Shown: piece after piece, positions 1 to 12,773 of the stretch
How positions within the stretch are numbered: position 1 is the first letter of the stretch
Layout of the letters: every line of letters starts with the position of its first letter
Assembly: GCF_027596085.1 (NCBI RefSeq)
Contig: NC_072467.1
Coordinates: forward strand, 13,571,976-13,635,975
Length of the DNA stretch: 64,000 nt
Direction of reading: 5' to 3'
DNA from: Anoplopoma fimbria
Taxonomy: Eukaryota > Chordata > Actinopteri > Perciformes > Anoplopomatidae
Notes under the pieces: generated by a model
Databases searched by the model: none
What the model was told of the DNA's origin: nothing
What the model saw: only the letters and a program-made list of their open reading frames with translations
Translations under genes and position numbers: made by a program

Positions 1-969
1 GCATTGGACCGTCAGGATGACCAGGTGGTTAGTCAGGTCGTCCAACTAAAGGCTGCAGACTTGACTACGACACACTATCATGCTGTTTGTTTCCTTTCTT
101 TTCCCATCAGTGAACTCTATATCCATCTGTTCTCTAAATACAAGTTTTATCCCCTCGTTCACACCATTTCTGACCTCGCTGGAAATCTGTATCTGTTGTT
201 TGGCTCCAGCACACTCACTGCAGTAATTTATGTATATTAGTTTGTGAGTGTTTTTGTGTGCCAGGACTGCATCTTAGTCGGTTCAATACTTTGTGGGAAA
301 AGAAATGAAAACACCATTTCCCCTTCCTCTTTGCTTCCTTGGCTTATGATAAATGGATCAGCCACAGAAAACCTACTTATTGACTTAGTGTCAAGGCGTC
401 TTTCATGTTTTTGCTCCCATTTTGTTTCAGATATATAATAACAACAGAGATAGACATAATCAAAATGTACTTTTCTTGCCCAAGGTGGATAAAGAAAAAA
501 TGAGAGCATGCGCTGAGTGAAAATGGAGTTGATAGTTCATGTTGGAACAAGCAAGGTCAGGTAAAAAAAGGAGGGTCAAAAGGAAATCGGCCAAGGTTCA
601 GAGCTGGAGCGGCCACACACATAAACAAACAGATTACAAGAGAGGAGATGAAGGGTGTTCCAAGGGTCACAACGTCGAGTTTATGACCTAATGAAGGTTT
701 TCTCCTTGTAACGTTACCTTTGGCTCCCTAAGGGTTGGTGCAGAGGGGTCACGGACACACACACAAACACAACACAGGTCACATGTGACTGAGACAAAAA
801 CAGGGTGTTCAAAATGAGAAGTTCAGGTGAGGTTATACAGCTTCTGGCTCTAGATAGGTTTGTCAGAGCGTCCTAAGAGCCTCATAATAGAAGACCTCAA
901 CATCAAAGTAAAGTGTGGTTTGAATAAACACAGATAGACCCGTGAGTAAACTGACGCAGCATTAGTCTT
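1..969. other. Stretch without a supported gene
   Basis: I see no exon with both convincing splice sites and coding character. A 78-codon open frame near the left edge (4-240, +) begins with a hydrophilic stretch and then turns hydrophobic and low-complexity. It could be the tail of an exon cut by the window edge, but nothing confirms that. Short ACACAC runs occur near 755. Confidence 0.4.
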
Positions 970-1215
970 ACAAAAAACTCTTAAAAAGAATGTCTTAAAA
1001 AGTATTCTTCAGATGTAAAAGGTTGTCAATGGAACATTTAGTCTTCAAAGAACCCTTAAAAAAGCAATTTCTTTCAAATGGGGTTCTTTAGATTTAAAGG
1101 GTTCATACTGGAGCCTTTAGTCTTCAAACCTTTCTTCAAAAAAGTGTTCTTCAGAAGCAAATGGTTCTTGGTAGAACCTCGGCCCTTCAGGAAAAACCCC
1201 TTTGGAACCCTCATT
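970..1215. repeat. Degenerate tandem block rich in GGTTCTT/AAGAACC
   Basis: Motifs such as TTCTTCAGA, GGTTCTT, AGAACC and CTTCAAA recur every few tens of bases on both strands across about 240 bp. The pattern matches a fish interspersed repeat I recall that is built from 'aaaggttctt' units. The open frame on the minus strand here (1074-1262) is an effect of the repeat composition and is not called as a gene. Boundaries are approximate. Confidence 0.5.
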
Positions 1216-2533
1216 TCTGGGACTTTGTTAAATCTATAGCTTGAAAGATACCTCTGCTTCACAAAGGCACTCTGTCATTCTGCTATGTGACTCTGATATT
1301 AGATTAATCTAATAGTTCAGCTGACCTTGAATTGTTTCAATAGATCTGACATATTGATCAGACAGTGGAAGTCACCTTGCATATTATGCTGATGACATAT
1401 TTGATGCGGCTCATGTCACGTTAGATGAACCTGCGTTTGCATACAGCTTGTTTTACCAATAGATATAGTAGTATCTGCAGACTTTAGAGCGCTACAATTC
1501 TTTGTTTGTTATAAATTATGTTTCCAGTGGTAGAAATGGCGTATTTTGCTAGTACGCCCAGACAAAAATAATGGTTCTTTGGTCCGAGGTCATTGATGGG
1601 TCTGGGCTGCATCTATTAGTCCCACAAGAATGTCACCTCTCTAACCTGGATAAGGCTTCTTAGCCGTGGGCACTTAGCCTACCTATGACCCCTCAGTTGG
1701 ACCTGCTTTCTAGCAAGCTTTGCTCTTTGTAAAGTTTTGTCCTAATCCCCCCCCCCAGCACCCCACCTCTCCTTTTTTTTTTTTTTTTTTTTTTTGATGG
1801 TTGAAGTGGAATGCCACCTGCTTGATCAGCCCTAGGCTAACCTACAGCCCTCATTAGACACTTCCCTTGTTAGTGTGACCTTTTACTAGTATCATTTGCT
1901 ACATACTGGAGCTACATACACTCTTTCTATCACATATGGGTCTATCTCATTCTTTATAAGGTAGAATTACTTGGCCAGGCTTCCTGCAGAACCGGAGGGT
2001 CACCGTGCTTGTTTTGTGAAGGTCTCTGATGGTATATCCACCTTTTCACTAACCTCTCTCCTTAGCTCCTGTGGGACAGAGGGGGTCATGAGTTAAGCTT
2101 CTTTATGTGCTTTCCACCAACAGTGGCCTAGATATCGCATGTTGTGCAAGTTCTTTTGTTCAACTTCAAGTTGACTAGCAGGTTGCAGGAAGTGGGCCAA
2201 TGTCCCGGGGCTTGTCTGGCTACTCATGTTGACGGATCAGTAGCAACTCTTGTGATCTGTTATGTCTCCAACTGACATTTCCATTCTAATGACAAATCAA
2301 ATGTTGATGTCATGAAAATTGGGTTCTATTTCTTTCAGCTTTTTACCTGCTACTTTTTAATCCATAAATCAATGGGAATCCGATCAAAGCTAGTACACTT
2401 TGTGCAGTTCAATTTATTTAATCCGTAATAAGGTGACATTTTTCTAGGGTCTTCAACTATTCATTTTTTATGATTGATTAATCTGCAGATTATTTTCGCC
2501 ATTAATGTCGAAAAAACCCAGATAAAATGAAAT
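1216..2533. other. Stretch without a gene; C-run and T23 tract
   Basis: No coding exon is recognisable. A C-rich run at about 1747-1756 and a T23 homopolymer at 1773-1795 form a pyrimidine-only island that could be the A-tail of a minus-strand retroposon, but no retroposon body is identifiable next to it. Confidence 0.4.
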
Positions 2534-2622
2534 ACCTGTCACAGGAAAAAAAAAACGGAGTCATATTCCTTGTATGCGTACGCATACTTGGCAAATAAAG
2601 CTGATTCTGATTCTGATTCTGA
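2534..2622 (+). mobile_element. 3' tail of a truncated non-LTR retrotransposon
   Basis: The segment ends in CTTGGCAAATAAAG followed by three copies of CTGATT-type hexamers, a 3' end recurrent in fish LINE-derived sequences. Just upstream is the 16-bp perfect palindrome GTATGCGTACGCATAC (2572-2587), consistent with a 3'-terminal stem-loop of the kind used for reverse transcriptase recognition in some LINEs. Only the tail survives, with no ORF. The exact family is not determined. Confidence 0.6.
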
Positions 2623-2844
2623 CAGTGCTTTAGAGCCCGGACTGACATCTTCAGATAGCATGTTCGTCTACAGTCCAAATATTCTCTACTATCAGATATG
2701 ACAACAAAATGCAGCAAATTCTCATATTGGAATAGCTTGGAACATAAACTGAAAGAAGGTTTTGGCATATATGCTTGAAATATGACTGAAACCATTAATA
2801 GACCATTAAATTACTTCCATTTCTGTCGATCAACTAAGACGTAA

Positions 2845-3090
2845 GGCCTGATAGCACCGAGACGCGCCGCTGGAAAAGCGTTGCCTCGCAAAAGCGTTGT
2901 CTTGTCTTACCAGCGGTTTTTAGACATGCACAAAAGTTCAGCGCAAGGGGCTGAAAAGTTCTCTCAATGTCACACTTGGCCCATGCAGCCAATCAATTTA
3001 AGCAAGAGGCGGGCTTTACGACTTTACCACTGCCTTTCTGTGTTGATGCTCCTAGATGTGGGAAGGCTAGTTAGCTGTATGGCTGTGAGA
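2845..3090 (+). mobile_element. Partial copy of the MITE found intact at 9614-10145
   Basis: The left end (TAAGGCCTGATAGCACCGAG) resembles the terminal inverted repeat of the complete element at 9614. The interior follows the same order: a GTTTTTAGAC block, AAAAGTT, 'agcaagag..gggcttta', a 'tttaccactg' block and 'tgtgg.aagg'. The right terminal repeat is not found, so the copy is truncated or diverged. Non-autonomous, no coding capacity. Confidence 0.55.
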
Positions 3091-3880
3091 GAATCAAATC
3101 TCAAGTTGTGGGAGTGTCATGTAGGCTACAGCAAAGAAGTGAGCAAGCACATTAACCATTGATTTTATTTTTCACCGCCAGCATTCCGCAAAGACCCGCA
3201 ATGCCCTGCCTCTGATAGGCAAGCACTCGTTGCCTCTTTGTTTTGATTTGTTTAGTTCATTGCTGGTTTGAATGTTGGTAAAGTTAATGATTTGAATGTT
3301 TTCGTAAGGATGGCATCATTAAAATTATATAATTACAATGACCTGATTATGAGGGATAATTTTTATTTAATTTTTTTATGTTGCTTTATGGGATAAAATT
3401 ACAGATCTGTTGGGGATTTTAACTTTGATGCGGTGTAATAATTCAACTTTGTTAACCACAAAGCGTTTGTAATTCAATAGTTGGCTTTACCCATATGTTG
3501 CAATTACAACAGTTTTTCCGTGTAAGTTAGGAGTTGTCAAGGGCTAACAAATAGGCAAATTCCTTCAGTAAAAGCAAGAGAACAACGTTCCGCATGTCCT
3601 CAGCTCCCCCTCATTCAATTAGCACAAGACAGCCGGTTAGGGATTTGGGCTTGTTTTGCATAGGGTCGTTAATTAGATCAAATTAGAGGAGAGAATTAAT
3701 TACTTGTGTATAAATGTGTGAGATGGTAGGATAATAAGCTGCAGGTAGGAGAGGAGATGAGAGGGCTAAGAAGAGAAGAACTAATCTGGTTAGAGGGAAA
3801 AGAAAGCAAAGCAGCGTTGGATCGGATCCTTCAATACCGAGCCCCGGAACACTTTTCCTCCAGGGTTGGAGCCTAAAGGC
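3091..3880. other. Stretch without a recognisable gene
   Basis: AT-rich sequence with no exon or named repeat that I can support. Confidence 0.4.
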
Positions 3881-4884
<1,004 letters not shown>

Positions 4885-5235
4885 GTCTTCGTGATGTCAC
4901 CCATCGGTTTGTGTACTGCCATTGTCGCCATCTTAGATTACGGAGGACGCCATGTTTTTACCAAAATATACCATATTTGGAATGCGGAGGAGTGACTTAG
5001 AGACGCCGTATACATCATGCTGTATTGAAGAAGACTTGAAACTAGAGATTGAGAAACTCATGTTTACAATGTTTAATGAGTTAACAAATCAAGTGAGAAG
5101 TAGTCATTTTCCCCATAGACTTCAATACAAGTCGATTTCTTTAAGAGGAGTCGCCCCCTGCTGGTCAGTAGAGAGAATGTCCGAAACCAAGACTGCAACC
5201 TTTATTACTCCTTTCAATCTTGACACAGGCAGCGC
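4885..5235 (+). repeat. Interspersed repeat, family A, copy 1
   Basis: The 29 bases at 5021-5049 are identical to 22821-22849. The block around GAGTCGCCCCCTGCTGGTCA (about 5148) also recurs at about 22934 with one change. The upstream part (ATGTCACCCATCGGTTTGTG, GCCATCTTAGATTACGGAGG) matches the minus-strand copy near 32 kb. This is a common fish family, probably a non-autonomous DNA transposon. The 96-codon frame over it is not a gene. Confidence 0.75.
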
Positions 5236-7640
5236 AGACTAGATCAACTCCTTCATTCTAACCTTTCACGATAAAAGCCCTAGATATATAAACTGCCTAA
5301 CTTTTTTCCAGAGGGAATTCAAATTTATTTAGAGCTTTTTGCTTAAAGGAAACTCAATAGCGTACAGTACCTAAAGCTTCACATGAATTGACCTTACACA
5401 GACTGCTGTTGCAACTGTCGCGAATTCACACCGCTGCCAATATGAATAGTTTTGAGTGAGTATTTCACATTTTCCCTGGTGTGCAAAGGCCTTTACTTAT
5501 TGCTCGATGGCCAACTTCCCGCACCCAGTCCTCTGGAGTCTCGGCTGGACCTTCGCCCTCTGGGAATGAACTTTGACCCTGTGGTAGGCCTTAAGGCGTA
5601 TTAAGAAGCAGGCTCTGAATGACAGGGTGTGGTGGGGGTCAAAACTCACAGGTCAGTGGGGATTGGTGGCGAACATTTAATTATTTTTGTTAAACCTGTA
5701 TTTGCCAGGATAGTCCCATTGAGATTAAAAATCTCCTTTCAAAGGGAGAAAATTTCACCCGTAAAAGACAAAATAACCACCTTAAAAACAAAATGTGAAA
5801 ATCAAGAAAGAATGTACATAAAAGAGACGAGTCACAGACTTAAAACAAACACCAACTAAACCAATGAATCAGCAGTATCGCTCAGTAACGGGACAAGTAC
5901 TCAGTGCTCAAATAGAAAAATCTAGTTTACAATAATCATATAATCTATTTCAAAGTGTCTCTAGATCACACCAAAATTTGTTTGCTTTTAATTCTTTGTT
6001 TTAAATTAATTAATAGTCCTTTAGACTTCAGTCCTGGTTCATTTTGCCACTGTGGTTGCTTCTGGGAGAAAAAACAGTGATTGCAGCTTAAAAAACTACG
6101 TTTCAGAATCCCCATGGCAGCGAACACTCCTAGAGCAACTGTAGTGTCAGTTCACAGTGCAACCAAACACTTTTGCATTGTTTTTAATCATGAAGTCAGT
6201 CAATAGTTGGCCCCGTTCCATCTTGACGTGTGCTAACGCGGTTTTGATTTCACGTCCGCGAGTAGTTTTCAACACGAGAGCATGAGCGAACAAAAACAAA
6301 AGGAGCTGGAGGAGGCTCATAGTCTGCAGCTCTCTGTGGTTGCTCCTCCTTGTTCTGTTGCTCCCTGCGATATTTAAAACTCATCAGCTGTCATACAAAA
6401 ATGCTTTAATTAATTATAAAAGTGATCATGGTCAAACAGTTGGAACTGAAGACAATCCCGATACTTCTCTCACTTAAATTTGCATTCCTAACTCAGACCC
6501 ACCTCTGTCCTCTCCCCCCCTCCTCATCTAGTGCCTCGTCTTCATCTTCTCTTTGCCTTTTATTATTCTTTTTTTCGTCTTCCCACACTCCCTTCCAGCT
6601 CCCTCTATTCTCCTAACCGTGCCCTGTCGTGGCCTCCACGCTCTCTAAGCCACTGATTTATCAACACACTAAAAGGACTTTTCATTTCTGTGAGCTTTGT
6701 GTCTGTGTGTGACTGACTGATTTTGTATTCCCATTAAAGGGACTCAGAGTTTTCCGCTTATTTTCATCAGAAACATGTCGGCGGCGACGTCTGTTCCCAA
6801 GAACTGATTACGACACTCCTGTCTGTCAGCTTCGCGCAGCCATGCGAAGAGGCGAACACACAAAAAAACAAACAGCAGGAGTAATTTAGCTGCTGTCTGA
6901 TTAATGAAGACAGGCAGTCTGTAAGATGATTTGTTGATCCCCTCGGGTACTTAAGTGTTACAGCAAACCCAGACTGTAGTGACAAAAACGAGCGTGAGCA
7001 TGGGCGTAAGCGTTTGACCGTAATTCTGTTTAAGTGCGTTTGCTCTGCAGGACTGCCTGAGGACATGGATGTTTGCAAGTGGTTGGCCAAAATCGTTTTG
7101 AATTCTTTGACACAATAATGAGCGATGATTGAGTGAATCTGTTGTCTGATGCTCCTGAGGCTGGATTAGATATTGTAAACGCAGGTTGCATTCAAGTAAT
7201 TCTGAGCTAAACCCCTAAAGCCCCTCTTAGAATTAATAACTGATGGACTTCCCCATTTATAGTGGTCAGATTCACATTTTATCATGTTTTTCTTAATGTC
7301 ACATCACAAAGATATCCGCTTTGTTCTCTTTGGCGATGAGCAGTAACTTCAGGTGTGTTTTCGGCTCTCAACATCCCAGAGATTCAAAGCTTCTTTTGAA
7401 CCTCGAATTAGTTACATTTTCTATGGATTCCCACTTGTTTTTGATCGTTTCATCGTCTTTAGACATCGCACTTTTCCTTGTTTTCTTTCGGCCACAGTGA
7501 CTGTTAACTCTTAGAGCAAGCAGAGACCGGAAAAAACGGTGCGGGGCTTCTCACACAAGTGAGTTTAAGCGAGTCACTAACTTATAGTGACTTAAAAGAC
7601 AATTATTTAAATGAAAACCTTTTGAGGTATTACTTTAAAG
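5236..7640. other. Stretch without a supported gene
   Basis: No exon with splice support was found. A pyrimidine-rich strip lies at about 6505-6615. A more complex, less AT-rich patch at about 6770-7060 has no coding signature that I can defend; its open frames lack plausible splice sites. Confidence 0.35.
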
Positions 7641-8110
7641 CATAGACTGCATGTAAGACGCTCAGAGGTCCCTGCAGCCGATCGACCCGGTCACAGCTTT
7701 TTTCTGTCCTGGCCCCTCAGTGGTGTAATGAACTCCCCACTGACGTCAGAACAGCAGAGTCGCTGCCCATCTTTCGGCGCAGGCTGAAAACTCACTTCTT
7801 CAAGAAGTACTACCCTGAGCCTTCGTCTTAGCACTTATTGTATTCGTATTAGTTTGTTGCACTTATTGTATTCGTATTAGTTTGTTCCTGCACTATACTT
7901 TTGCTCTGGTTTATGCTTTTAGATGCTTGTTTAAGAAAGGAGATGCACTTATGACTTCTGGTGACTAGTAGTTCTCTTGAATACCTATGTTGAATACACT
8001 TCCTGTAAGTTGCTTTGGATAAAAGCGTCTGCTAAATGACTGTAATGTAAGAAATGGATGTAGTCACTGTGCCGTCACCGACTGGTTTGTGGACTATGGT
8101 TATAAAGCCA
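7641..8110 (+). mobile_element. L2-like LINE 3' end inserted in a family A repeat
   Basis: 7658-8044 holds the C-terminal end of an L2-type ORF2 in + orientation: codons read WCNELPTDVRTAESLPIF and then RRRLKTHFFKKYY before a stop at about 7828-7830. A short 3' UTR follows, ending in the typical tail GCTTTGGATAAAAGCGTCTG and TGTAATGTAA. The 7-bp ATGTAAG flanks it on both sides (7651-7657, 8045-8051) as a likely target-site duplication. The flanks (CATAGACTG before; GGATGTAGTCACTG and GGTTTGTGGACTATGG after) are the two halves of a family A repeat, so the LINE landed inside an older repeat. The UTR contains a perfect 28-bp tandem duplication (7831-7858, 7859-7886). The copy is 5'-truncated and inactive. 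Confidence 0.75.
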
Positions 8111-9610
8111 AGAGTTCCTATAAAAAATGTTTTTGTAAGTTATGTTATGTTTCTTTAACTTCTTTCCTCAATCTCCTGGCAATCTAATGTCAATCTGATG
8201 TTTTTCCTGCTGCCACTGTGCACTTGTGTGAACAGTTTTCAAGCTTTCATTGTGCCATTGAAATTGGAATACAAGGCTTGTGATATCCAACATGTGACAG
8301 AAGAGTTTTTCTTTGGTAACTGTGTTTTTCTTTGTAAGTGGACCTCAGCCTCTCTGTGGAAATCCCCTTCCTCTTACTCATAGTATTTGCCTTCACATGT
8401 TCATCACTCTCCTCTTTTGTCTTCATCCTCCCTACTGTTTACACTTTGCTCCTGTCCTACCATATTTATCAGCTCAGGCTAAATAAATCAGCTGTACTCA
8501 TTTAAGTCACCACTGTGAAGTCGAATACAGCCTTAAAGAAACATGCAAGACCTAATGTATCCAACAAAATAAAATTCCAAAAAGAAACATAGTAGGTTGT
8601 TCTTTCAGGCCAGAACACGACAGACGGTTTCACTCTCCATTGTAATGCCCTTAATTAAACCTCTGCGTTTGGAGGAATCGTAAGACATCTGCTGAGGGCT
8701 TTGAACTACAAACAACTTTGAAGTTAGCGATGAGCTAGCCTGATAAAATAACTACATGTCCACACCCCCGTATTCCATCTGTTAGAGCTTTGATAAACCA
8801 TCTTAAACCCAACTGCATAAGAAACCAATACCTTTGTGTAGTGATACAGCCTCTAGTTTCACTTAGTTACTTACACTTTCTTGTTCGCAAAAGTTGCTGA
8901 AATGGCAATAAAATCTGTATAAAATGTTTAGTTTCTCTCAGATGCCATAAGTGGAAACAATTGATTTAAAAAAAAAAAAAATAGAATTAAAAAAGTAAAA
9001 TAATGGACAAATATACAAGACTAGAAACACAAGCAAGCAATCCTAAAAGGATTCAAGGGGTGATATATCTTTCATTATTTTGGCACTACTCATATTGGCA
9101 ATCAAATCATCGGTGACTCCGAGGTTAAAGTGCTGATTTAATCCGACACATGAAAAAGCCACTGATCTGGTGTTTGCTGGCGAGCACAGAGAGCAGTCCT
9201 TCTAACCATCAGCTTATCTCCAACTACACAAGACATCTGGTGATTATCGCACCATTTGTCTCTTTTCTTTTCTTGCTTACTATTTTCCTTCCCTCCCCCT
9301 CCCTCTCGTCTCTTTCACTTTTTCCTTCTCTCTGTCTTTGGTACAATCCTTTTCTTTTCCCCTGTGATTCTGCTCTCCGCTCTTTATCTTTTTTGCAGAC
9401 TGTACCCAGTAGCAGAGGTTAAACACTCTTTTGTGTTGTGTGACCGACCAGTGCGCAGAGGAAGGACATGGGGTAACTGGAGGTTGGTCGGAGTCATGTC
9501 CAGTAGGCTACAATAACAAATAACTTGACAAGCACACATTGTGCTGTGATAGGGAGCAGGCAAAATATTATTCCAGCCAATTTAACGTTGATAACCTGTA
9601 GCAAAACACA
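8111..9610. other. Stretch without a recognisable gene
   Basis: No exon supported. An A-run lies at about 8969-8981 and a CT-rich strip at about 9260-9395. Overlapping short frames there are composition-driven. Confidence 0.4.
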
Positions 9611-9613
9611 TTA

Positions 9614-10145
9614 GGGGCCGTTAATACCAAGACGTGTCCCTAGTAACTCGTCCCCCGTTATACCATTGTTTGTGTAAGCTGCGCCCAGTGTGCCCTGCAC
9701 TTTTGCGTGGCACACCACGTTTTTTAGGGTGGTTTTTAGACCCCCATAAAAGTTGAAATATTCTCAACTTTTCAGCGCCAAGCACGGAGTCTCACCGCCG
9801 TCAATGTCACCCTTGACCGAGGCAACCAATCAAATCAAGCAAGAGACAGGCTTTACTACTTCACCACTGACTTCCTTTTTGTAAGCTGGTGGATGTGGTA
9901 GGAAAGGACATTGATATCAGCAATAGTTAATTACGCTGAACTATATCATTTTCCCTTCCTCCCCATTCAACAGCAAAGCAACAGCAATAGCTTGATGTCT
10001 GCATTGAATCATTTTTTCCCTTGCTTTTTACATTTGATTGCCTGGTTCTATACGCACCCTGGCTCCACCAGCTCATCAGCTGTTTTGCCCACCTCGCTCT
10101 GAAGCGGCGAAACCTGTTGCAACGCTTCTTGGTGTGATCGGCCCC
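9614..10145 (+). mobile_element. 532-bp MITE with TTA target duplication (PIF/Harbinger-like)
   Basis: The left end GGGGCCGTTAATACCAAGA and the reverse complement of the right end, GGGGCCGATCACACCAAGA, form imperfect terminal inverted repeats of about 20 bp. TTA flanks the element on both sides (9611-9613 and 10146-10148). A 3-bp TWA target duplication with GGGCC-type ends is characteristic of PIF/Harbinger-like DNA transposons. There is no transposase frame, so it is non-autonomous. A second partial copy lies at 2845-3090. The superfamily assignment is inferred from the duplication and termini only. Confidence 0.7.
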
Positions 10146-10148
10146 TTA

Positions 10149-12770
10149 GCATTTATAATGGTTATAATGAAGCATTCTGACCAATATCCACTCTCGCCTT
10201 AGCTCTGTTTTGGTCTCCACCAACTCCTGGGGAAATATTTGGCTCTTGAGCTGCTTAATGCTCTACGTTAGTCAACAAATAGTCAAAAAAGTTTGTCTGT
10301 CTGCCGTTTGAAGCCATGTAGGGAGCATACAGTCGGTCAATCAGAGCGTTTTTGTCAGAAGTGGATGCCAACTGCTGGAAACAATGTAACAATCTTCATG
10401 AAAGCGTGAGAGTACCACACAGAAAGGTTGTGGGCCGTAAAACTAAAACAAATGCCGAATAGAACTGAGGGGATTTGCAGAGTAAAACAAAAAAAAATCC
10501 ATTACCCATTGTTAATATACAAACAATTATTTTCAATTTGCTCAGAAAAGTAAACTAAGAATTGGGTAACTGGCAACACTACTTTACTTTGTGCCTAAGG
10601 ACTGACGAATGAGGATTTTTTTCAGTCCTACTTCGTTTAAAATAGAAAGCTAAATATTAAATTAGTCCTTCATTTAACTCGGTGCAATCCTCCCTGACCC
10701 AGCTGTTTGTCTCTACTACTCCAACATGTAAACACTTTTGTTCCAGACCTGTTGACACGCAGCTCTGATTAATGACAGGGAAGCTAACATATGATGTCAC
10801 TGATCAGTCAATCACTCGATGAGCTGAACCAGAAAGATGCTTACCTGATAAAGGCTACCAATTAATGCTACTAGATGAAGGTTCAAAGTATTGCCTCTAG
10901 ATTTCCTGGAGTTTCTGTTGTAAATTGTTGGATGTTTAATTAAACAATCATTGGTTAATTCTTTAAAAAAAGTGAAACAATGTAATGTTAAAATATTTTT
11001 AACTATTGGGATGGCCCATAATCTACACAATATTCAAGTAAATTTGGTATTCGAGCAATAAATTAAATAATTAGGAATAATAATCTAAATAATGACATGG
11101 CATTCTTTCCAACTAGCATATTTGATTGCGGTGTCGTCTTTGTTTTGAGGTCATGCCGGAATCAACCCTGACAAAACAAATCAGATTTCAGTCAATATAA
11201 GCTAAACTCAGCATAATGGACTCTTATTACAGCACAGAAGACATAATGTAGTCCACTGTCCAAACAGTGGTTTGCCCTTGGGTCATCACATTACTCAAGG
11301 TTTTGCAATTTGCAAAAGAACTGCTTGCTAACATCCGTACTCATATAATGGCTTGTTTACTGGCCCGTCTCTTTTATTGAGCCCAGAGCTCCAGTTTAGA
11401 GGCCATCATTTTCAGGTGTCACATTTGAGTTACCTACACGTCTGGTTTTATTTCCTCTTTTCCTGTCGGCTAGGTGTTTAGGTAATATAGGACTAGAATC
11501 TTTCAATTTTGTCTCCAAGTTTTTTCTCCTTCCATTTTCCTTCCATCAGGACTTTTTCTGTGTCCACCGTTCTAGTTTAGTATCTTGTCATCTTTTTCAC
11601 TGTAGTTTGCAGGTCTAATACCAGGTTTCGACCCGGCCCAGTCTACTTTTTACACCTCCCTTTAAATTATCAGCACTTAAAATTCTATTGCAGCAATGTC
11701 AGGGAGCTCCCAGGCCACGGGATCTGCTGAGCCCAGCCTTACATTAGCGCTTATTTCAATCCCAGCCACAGGTGTTCTCGCCCCGCCGACTCCCAGAGGA
11801 CGGCAGGCGCTTCAAACCCACCAAAACACAACCTTCAAAAGGCTGTGTGTCATCAGCATTAATTCCTGGACACTGAGGAATCAGCAGAGCACTCTGTCAT
11901 CTGAAACTGACTTTGAGAGAGCGATAGAGAAAGACAGGGAGAGAGAGAGAGAGAGAGAGAGTGAGTGGGGAGTAAAACACACACTGTCATTCCTACCTTC
12001 TCATTATAGCCCTGAGTCATAGATAAAACCCCGGAGCTGAGCTCACCGACACTGACATTCACAATTGTTTGTGCGTTGTGATTTGTACCATGTGTTTTAA
12101 TTTAATAGCTTAAAGTTACCTCATCACTGTTTGTGTTATGTCATTTGTTTTCATATATCCGTGAGTCTGTCTGTGAGTGTACTGTACATGAGTATGCATG
12201 GCTGAGTCTTAAAACAGATTGTGAGGCCAACAGTTAGACCTGTAATTACAACTTAGACTGTCTGACACAGACTCAACCCTTACCCTCTCCACACTACGTA
12301 CGAGTTAGTGAAATATTTAGAGAGCAAGTTATACCCTGTGCTTGTGGTGACCTGTTTGCAGTTGATCACATTGTGTATTGATGAACCATCGTCGGTTCAT
12401 TCATAACTTTAATAAAAATGCTCCTTAAATCTGAAAGCACATTGAAAGTAAACTTGGCAAAGGATTTGAGAAAAAATATTCCTACAACAATGTGTTTCAC
12501 TTCAATTTAAAAGTTTGGTTACTTAAAGAGAACCCTAACATGTTTCAGCCTGATCAAGCCCCCTTAACAAGTTAACAGAAATGCTTTGTATCGCTTACTC
12601 GCCGCTGTGATGCTGACACTCCCAACTTCCTCGCAGCTCTGTCTGATCGTTTCACATGTGAGATATTTTAATGTCTACATTTATAAATCCCATTAGTCAC
12701 CCAGATATCATAGAGCCATAGTTACATATGTGTATATTCCAGTCAGTATCTGGTCACATTTTGCTTCCGT
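10149..12770. other. Stretch without a supported gene; dense patch at 11690-11940
   Basis: Mostly AT-rich with no recognisable exon. 11690-11930 is GC-richer and of higher complexity than its surroundings and is followed by a (GA)n tract (about 11936-11962). I see no splice-supported frame in it. It could be a conserved non-coding element, which only a cross-species alignment would show. Confidence 0.35.
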
Positions 12771-12773
12771 CAA

